From assembly GCA_002425685.1 (NCBI GenBank), contig DIMS01000055.1:1-18762 (forward strand): DNA of 18,762 nucleotides, written 5' to 3'. The position numbers and the translations under genes are program-made. The DNA is from Synergistaceae bacterium UBA5560. Lineage in GTDB: Bacteria > Synergistota > Synergistia > Synergistales > Aminiphilaceae. Below, piece by piece: positions 14,304-18,762 of the stretch; the stretch's first letter is position 1, and each line of letters begins with the position of its first letter. Under the pieces are notes generated by a model, which was given only the letters and a program-made list of their open reading frames with translations, did no database searches and had not been told where the DNA came from.

Positions 14304-16076
14304 ATGAGCGGCACCGAAAAGACAACAAAACGATACTTTGCGTGGGATCCCCTCAGCGATCCGGAATTCGCTCCCCTCATCATCGGTGACGGTCATGTGG
14401 GAGGGAAGGGACGCTCTCTGCTCTATGCCATCCACACACTTCGAAACAGCGGTGACGAGACACTTGCAAGGACTGCATTGCCCCGTTCCCTGTTTCTCTC
14501 CGTGAACACGTTCTACGATTTCCTCCGACAGATTCCCGATTTTTCACCTTCGGCGGCACTCCTCCATCCGGAGGACACCGAAAAACTTTTTCTCGCCACA
14601 CCACTGCCCGAAGATGCTCTCCTTGCCCTCCGTACCTTTCTCGCGGAGGTCGAGGATCCCCTCGTGGTCCGCAGCAGCAGCGTCCTTGAGGATTCGGTCA
14701 TTCACTCCTTCGCGGGGAAATACCTCAGCACCTTCTTCGGAAACGTCACCAACGATCTCGACGTGCGGATGAGCGCCGTCACGACCAGCATCAAGCGCAT
14801 TTACGCACGAACATTCTTTCAGAAGGCCGTGAGCTACCGGGAAAAACACGGACTGGGAGAGGACGCGATGGGCATCATCGTCATGCGCATGGCCGGAAAA
14901 TGGCGCGGTCGTTATTTCTACCCCACCACGGGAGGCGTGGCCTACTCGAAGAATTTCCGGCGCTGGTCCACCCGACTTCGCGCCGAGGACGGGGTGGTTC
15001 GCCTCGTCTTCGGTCTCGGCACCATGAGCACCAAAAGAGGATACGCCAGAACCTATTCGCTTACGAATCCCAATCTGCGCCCGGAAGGACAAAACCCGTA
15101 CAAGATCATGCGCCACGCCCAGGAACACTTTCAGGCCGTGGATCGGGAACACCCCGACGACCTGACCACACTGGACGTGAAGAAGTGCTGGAAGCAGATC
15201 TACCCGTTCCACAGGGACCTGAGCACCTACGCCCAGGTGTACCACCCGGACCCGGACGGAGGCACATTCATGGCCCTTTGCCCCCTCTCGGAGCTCTCGG
15301 AGGGTTTCTCGAAGATATGCCTCACCTTCGAGGAATTTCCCCGCAAATATCCCCGCTTCTTCAGCCGCATGAAGAAGACTCTCGCTCTGTTGGAGCAGGC
15401 CATGGGCGTTCCAGCGGACGTGGAGTTCGCCTACGAGCCGGAGGAGGATCACCTCGAACTCCTCCAGTCCCGCCCCCTGTGGCAGGCCCAGAGCGAGCCC
15501 TGCACGGACATTCCCGAGACGCCGGACCGACGGGTCATCCTCAAGGCGGACCGTATGGTCACCAACGGCGCCGTCACCGACGTTCCCTACCTCGTCTACG
15601 TGGATCACCGGGTCTACGCCGTGGCGGAGAATTTCTTCGCCGTGGCGAGAAGTGTGGGAAGAGTGAACCAGCAGCTTTCGGGAAACAGGTTCATCTTCGT
15701 CTCGCCGGGACGAGTAGGTTCGAGCAACCCCGAATTGGGCGTTCCCGTGCAGTACCATGAATTGACGAACTGCTGCTGCATCGTCGAACTCGGCATACCG
15801 AAGCTGGGGTACATGCCGGAACTCTCCTACGGCACTCATTTTTTCTCGGATCTGGAAGTGGACAACGTCCTCTACATGCCCGTCTACGACGGAGAGAAGC
15901 GAAACATCTTCGACGAAAGCTGGTTTGACAGTATGCCCTTCGAACTGGGACCCCACGATGCCATCCGCATCTACAAGGGACTTTTCTCCGTCTACATGAA
16001 CGGAGAGAGCAACGAGGGCGTCATCTTGGCGGACAACAACGGAACCGGCGTAGACGACGATCCGGGGCGCCCCTGA
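14304..16076 (+). CDS. PEP/pyruvate-binding (PPDK N-domain) protein, second paralogue, 590 aa
   Basis: A tandem paralogue of the preceding protein with the same architecture: IGDGHVGGKGRSL near 27-39, VVRSSSVLEDSVIHSFAG near 121-138, LLQSRPLW near 390, then the C-terminal module with SPGRVGSSNPELGVPVQY near 467-484 and ELSYGTHFF. It too lacks the swivel and PEP-barrel domains of real dikinases. Against its neighbour, the C-terminal GPGRWGS has become SPGRVGS, so one copy may have diverged in function. Shared segments such as NGDG-type loops, KDDGVMR/AEDGVVR and TNPNLR-EG continue along the whole length, which supports an old gene duplication. GAAAGGA precedes the ATG. The pair could work as a heteromer; this is inferred from adjacency only. 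Confidence 0.9.
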   Translation: MSGTEKTTKRYFAWDPLSDPEFAPLIIGDGHVGGKGRSLLYAIHTLRNSGDETLARTALPRSLFLSVNTFYDFLRQIPDFSPSAALLHPEDTEKLFLATPLPEDALLALRTFLAEVEDPLVVRSSSVLEDSVIHSFAGKYLSTFFGNVTNDLDVRMSAVTTSIKRIYARTFFQKAVSYREKHGLGEDAMGIIVMRMAGKWRGRYFYPTTGGVAYSKNFRRWSTRLRAEDGVVRLVFGLGTMSTKRGYARTYSLTNPNLRPEGQNPYKIMRHAQEHFQAVDREHPDDLTTLDVKKCWKQIYPFHRDLSTYAQVYHPDPDGGTFMALCPLSELSEGFSKICLTFEEFPRKYPRFFSRMKKTLALLEQAMGVPADVEFAYEPEEDHLELLQSRPLWQAQSEPCTDIPETPDRRVILKADRMVTNGAVTDVPYLVYVDHRVYAVAENFFAVARSVGRVNQQLSGNRFIFVSPGRVGSSNPELGVPVQYHELTNCCCIVELGIPKLGYMPELSYGTHFFSDLEVDNVLYMPVYDGEKRNIFDESWFDSMPFELGPHDAIRIYKGLFSVYMNGESNEGVILADNNGTGVDDDPGRP

Positions 16077-16091
16077 GAGGCACCCCGGATC
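16059..16091. terminator. Hairpin at the end of the second dikinase-domain gene
   Basis: GATCCGGGG at 16059-16067 pairs perfectly with CCCCGGATC at 16083-16091; the gene's TGA (16074-16076) lies in the loop. A classical U-run does not follow directly (CTGTTGTTTC), though a T-rich tract lies at 16114-16128. It probably separates the two convergent units, but as a terminator it is weak or may act with Rho. Confidence 0.45.
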
Positions 16092-16133
16092 TGTTGTTTC
16101 AGTTCTCCCTCGTCCTCTTTTCTTTTTTGAACC

Positions 16134-17087
16134 CTAACGGAGCAGCCCCGAGACGATGACGTCCACCGCCTGAGCCTCGTCAAGCCCCTTGGCCATGAGC
16201 CCCTCTATCTTGTCGTCGGCAATTCTCCCGATGGCGGCCTCGTGGGTCACTTCCGCCTCGGGGTGCGTCACCCGCACGACCGGGGATGCCTCCGCCTTCG
16301 CCGCCCCCTGGATGACTTCCGTACAGTCCACGTGCCCCCGGGCACCCGCGGCGGCTCCTTCCACCAGGCCGTGAAACAACCCCGAGCTTGCGTCCCGAAG
16401 TACCACCTTGGCCTTCACCAGGGCGGTGCTTCCCGCGCCGTTGAGACGGACGAAATCCTGCACACGACACTGGTCGTCGTCTTTGCCGTAGACTTTGGAG
16501 GTGAGTTCCACCCGGCTTCCCACGCCACGGGCGTCTACGTCGATGAGGATGTCCAGATCCCCTACGCGTCCTTCCACGAGGGTAAAATCACCCCGGTAGA
16601 GCGCCCTGTCGTGAAGCACGACCCGGCTGACGGGTTTCACCGAGATCCGCCCCTCCGGGCCGTGGACATGGACTTCGTTGTAGGTGAACTCCGCCCCTTC
16701 TCCGACGACGATGTCTCCCTCCATGGCGTGAAGAAACTCCACTGCATTCGGAAAAATGCAATGAGCGAGGAAGGTTGCCCTGGCTCGGGCACCGATGGAG
16801 ACATGGCTCGTGATGACCTGTCGCCCCTCCGTTCCGAGATGTCCGAAACAGAGATGCACCTGTTTCGACAGAACCACCCCGTCGTCCACGGTGATGAAGG
16901 CCTCGATACCGTCCTCTTTCTCCGTCGCGTCGATGGTAACCCCCGGCAGGGGGTGGGAAGCGAGGATTTTGTTCGCATGGACCACCACGTAGACCGCGTC
17001 GGCACTCCCCACGGAGGCCCCCTGCCCTCCCGTCTCGGACGCAATGGAAACCAACGTGGTGTATTCCGACGCCGCATCGAAGGCCAT
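16134..17087 (-). CDS. sufB: SufB/SufD-family scaffold protein, short form, 317 aa
   Basis: SufB-type proteins form the scaffold on which Fe-S clusters are assembled with the SufC ATPase. The right-handed beta-helix core is visible as regularly spaced hydrophobic strands, with FTYNEVHVHGPEGRISVKPV near 134-153. The C-terminal signature VTHEAAIGRIADDKIEGLM (280-298), followed by KGLDEAQAVDVIVSGLL, is SufB-like, with His282-Glu283. At 317 aa it is much shorter than E. coli SufB (about 495), matching the reduced SufBC-like systems of archaea and anaerobes. Cysteines are only at 80, 110, 207 and 255; the cysteine expected before the HEA motif in long SufB proteins is not obvious. ATG 17087 has GAGGTG about 6 bases upstream and lies 2 bases after the sufC stop. 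No cysteine desulfurase gene is seen in the window. Confidence 0.9.
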   Translation of the reverse strand: MAFDAASEYTTLVSIASETGGQGASVGSADAVYVVVHANKILASHPLPGVTIDATEKEDGIEAFITVDDGVVLSKQVHLCFGHLGTEGRQVITSHVSIGARARATFLAHCIFPNAVEFLHAMEGDIVVGEGAEFTYNEVHVHGPEGRISVKPVSRVVLHDRALYRGDFTLVEGRVGDLDILIDVDARGVGSRVELTSKVYGKDDDQCRVQDFVRLNGAGSTALVKAKVVLRDASSGLFHGLVEGAAAGARGHVDCTEVIQGAAKAEASPVVRVTHPEAEVTHEAAIGRIADDKIEGLMAKGLDEAQAVDVIVSGLLR

Positions 17088-17089
17088 GG

Positions 17090-17827
17090 TCAACACACCT
17101 CTTTCACGATCTCGGGCTCCAGCTCCGTGCAGGGGGAACATTGGGAGAGGAAATAGCGCTTCACTGCCTCGGCACTCCCCTCAAGGATCATTCTCCCTCC
17201 GCACATGAGATAGGACCTGTCGCAGGCTGCGGCGACATCCTCCCGATGCGTGATGATGAGCACCGCATTGCCCCCCTCGGAAAGGGTCCGGAAAAGCGTC
17301 ATGATCTCTCCGAGCGCGAGAAGATCCACGCCCGAATCGGGCTCGTCCAGGACCGAAAGCCTCGGGTGCATCAGGAAGATGGACGCGAGTTCTATGCGCT
17401 TTCGTTCACCTCCGGAGAGACTCTTGTCCACCATCCGGTCCAGATAGGGCGGATCGAGCATCACCCTGGAGAGCGCGTCCTCCATCATTCCCTCGGTGAC
17501 GCGCTGCGAGGAAAGACGCAGATAATCCCGAACGGAAATCCCTTCATACCGGGCAGGATGCTGCCAGGCCAAGGAAATACCCCGTCGGGCCCGATCCGTC
17601 ACGGAAAGGGGCAAAAGATCCTCCCCGTCGAACCGGATCTGCCCCCTGGAGGGACGATATCGCCCTATTCCCATGATGGAATAGGCCAGGCTCGACTTTC
17701 CCGCACCGTTTCTGCCGAGAACTCCGACGATCTCCCCAGGGCGGACCTGAAGCGTCACCCCACGAAGAATCGACGATCCATCCTTCTCGACATGAACATC
17801 CTCGACAAACAGCAGCGCATGCGTCAT
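17090..17827 (-). CDS. sufC: SufC Fe-S assembly ATPase with cysteine-bearing tail, 245 aa
   Basis: ABC-type ATPase that drives conformational change in the SufB scaffold; it is soluble and not a transporter. Walker A is GRNGAGKS at 38-45, Q-loop Gln89, signature SLSGGERKRIE at 136-146, Walker B LSVLDEPD at 157-164 with Glu162, and switch His194. The SufC-typical ERKRIE after the signature and the close neighbour sufB fix the identity. The tail is unusual: YFLSQCSPCTELEPEIVKEVC ends in Cys245 with Cys230-x2-Cys233 before it, whereas E. coli SufC has no such cluster. AAAGGAGG lies 9 bases before the ATG. It is 18 bases downstream of the glutaminase and 2 bases upstream of sufB, so all three form one operon. 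Confidence 0.93.
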   Translation of the reverse strand: MTHALLFVEDVHVEKDGSSILRGVTLQVRPGEIVGVLGRNGAGKSSLAYSIMGIGRYRPSRGQIRFDGEDLLPLSVTDRARRGISLAWQHPARYEGISVRDYLRLSSQRVTEGMMEDALSRVMLDPPYLDRMVDKSLSGGERKRIELASIFLMHPRLSVLDEPDSGVDLLALGEIMTLFRTLSEGGNAVLIITHREDVAAACDRSYLMCGGRMILEGSAEAVKRYFLSQCSPCTELEPEIVKEVC

Positions 17828-17845
17828 CTTCCGACGCCTCCTTTC

Positions 17846-18762
17846 CTAAAGAACCCTGAGATTCCCCCGTGCCGAGAGGTGTTCAAGCACCGCCATGCCG
17901 CCCACGGAATTCCCCTTTCCGTCAAGGGCCGGGCCGAACACACCAATACCCATCCGTCCGGGAACCGCAGCGACGATCCCGCCTCCGACACCGCTCTTCG
18001 CAGGGATGCCCACCCGAACGGCAAACTCCCCGGAGCCGTCGTAGAGGCCGCAGGTCGCCATCAGTGCCCGGAGCACACGCGCCGTGGAGCGGCGCAGCAG
18101 GCGTTCCCCCGAGAAGGGGTCGATTCCGTCCAGAGCGAGGACCATTCCGAGAAAAGCCAGTTCCTTGGTCGTCACCGACATGCTGCACTGGCGGAAATAG
18201 GTGTCCAGGAGATCTTCCACGTCCCCCTTCAGGCTCCCCACGCTGCGGAGAAAGAAGGCAAGCGAGCGGTTTCGATCGCTCGTATTCTTTTCCGAAACGT
18301 AGGTGGGCTCGTGCACGGCGATGGCGTTGTTCCCGAGGAGTCTTCCCGCCCGGGCGAGCACTGCCGCAATCCGGGTTTTACCGTCTCGGTAGGGAAGCAG
18401 CGAGAGAATCACCAGTGCTCCCGCGTTGATGAGCGGATTCTGGGGACGATGAGGCCGCACCATCTCGAGGCGCATGATGGAATTGAAGGGATCCGCCGTG
18501 GGGTCCATGCCGACCCTCTCGAAAACGTGATCCTCTCCCAGTTCCTCGATGGCGAGAGCCAGAGAGATCAATTTCGAAATGGACTGCATGGTGAAGGGGA
18601 AAGAGGCGTCACCCCCCTGAAAAAACGTTCTCTCCGTCGTGAGGACGGACACACCCAGCATGCGGGGATCTGCCTTTGCGAGTTCCGGAATGTACGAGGC
18701 GACACCCCCGGAAGAACATTCGTCGCGGCGCTCCGCCACAAGGCGACACAATAATTCCTGCA
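17846..18762 (-). CDS. glsA: Glutaminase A (serine-dependent, beta-lactamase-like fold), 5' end beyond window
   Basis: Hydrolyses L-glutamine to glutamate and ammonia. Counting from the TTG codon at 18751, the serine/lysine catalytic pair is Ser57 and Lys60 in QSISK, followed by PQNPLINAGAL, the YVSEKNTSDRN segment, and GIPAKSGVGGGI near the C-terminus, all glutaminase hallmarks. The frame stays open to the window edge and the residues before the TTG (QEL-LCRL) continue the family's N-terminal helix, since E. coli glutaminases have about 10 more residues before this point. The real start is therefore probably outside the window, although TTG 18751 with AGGA 4 bases upstream cannot be excluded. 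It heads the operon with sufC and sufB. Glutaminase is common in amino-acid users; a link to Fe-S assembly is not established. Confidence 0.92.
   Translation of the reverse strand, partial: QELLCRLVAERRDECSSGGVASYIPELAKADPRMLGVSVLTTERTFFQGGDASFPFTMQSISKLISLALAIEELGEDHVFERVGMDPTADPFNSIMRLEMVRPHRPQNPLINAGALVILSLLPYRDGKTRIAAVLARAGRLLGNNAIAVHEPTYVSEKNTSDRNRSLAFFLRSVGSLKGDVEDLLDTYFRQCSMSVTTKELAFLGMVLALDGIDPFSGERLLRRSTARVLRALMATCGLYDGSGEFAVRVGIPAKSGVGGGIVAAVPGRMGIGVFGPALDGKGNSVGGMAVLEHLSARGNLRVL

Noticed and set aside
14544..15956. Long open frame antisense to the second dikinase-domain gene
   Set aside because: Shadow of the real coding strand; composition (His/Val/Glu-rich) has no domain pattern.

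Overview
The window is a GC-rich bacterial chromosome segment with dense, mostly operonic genes and strong GGAGG-type ribosome sites. No rRNA, tRNA, CRISPR array, transposase or phage gene was seen. The mix suggests an anaerobic, motile, amino-acid-using bacterium: a class I/II aminotransferase, a short malic enzyme, a glutaminase, a minimal SufC/SufB-type Fe-S pair, a flagellar cap protein and a DegS/DegU-like two-component pair. A member of the Synergistota fits best, but this is inference from gene content; no marker gene settles it.

Layout. Positions 1-121 are a near-perfect giant hairpin, perhaps a fold-back assembly artefact built on a real terminator. A minus-strand gene of unknown function follows (161-787). 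Divergent from it is a plus-strand metabolic run: isochorismatase-family hydrolase, PLP aminotransferase and malic enzyme (1027-4153). After a 319-base gap comes a minus-strand cluster read from high to low coordinates: unknown helical protein, UPF0104/flippase-like membrane protein, and an isoprenylcysteine-methyltransferase-like membrane protein (6753 down to 4473). fliD (7142-9436) diverges from this cluster and ends at a strong, probably bidirectional terminator. That terminator is shared with the facing minus-strand histidine kinase/response regulator pair (11530 down to 9682).

Divergent from the kinase is a plus-strand set: a TtcA-like PP-loop ATPase followed by two tandem paralogues that carry the pyruvate/PEP-dikinase ATP-grasp domain but not the rest of the dikinase (11633-16076). 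The window closes with a tight minus-strand operon, glutaminase-sufC-sufB-like (18762 down to 16134); the glutaminase is cut by the window edge.

Functional picture. Glutaminase, aminotransferase and malic enzyme fit amino-acid-to-keto-acid catabolism. The SufC/SufB pair resembles the reduced SUF-like systems of anaerobes, and its SufC carries an unusual Cys-bearing tail. The least explained unit is the PP-loop ATPase plus tandem dikinase-domain pair, where two or three ATP-using proteins of unknown substrate sit together. That unit and the glutaminase/Suf operon are the main candidates for undescribed biology.
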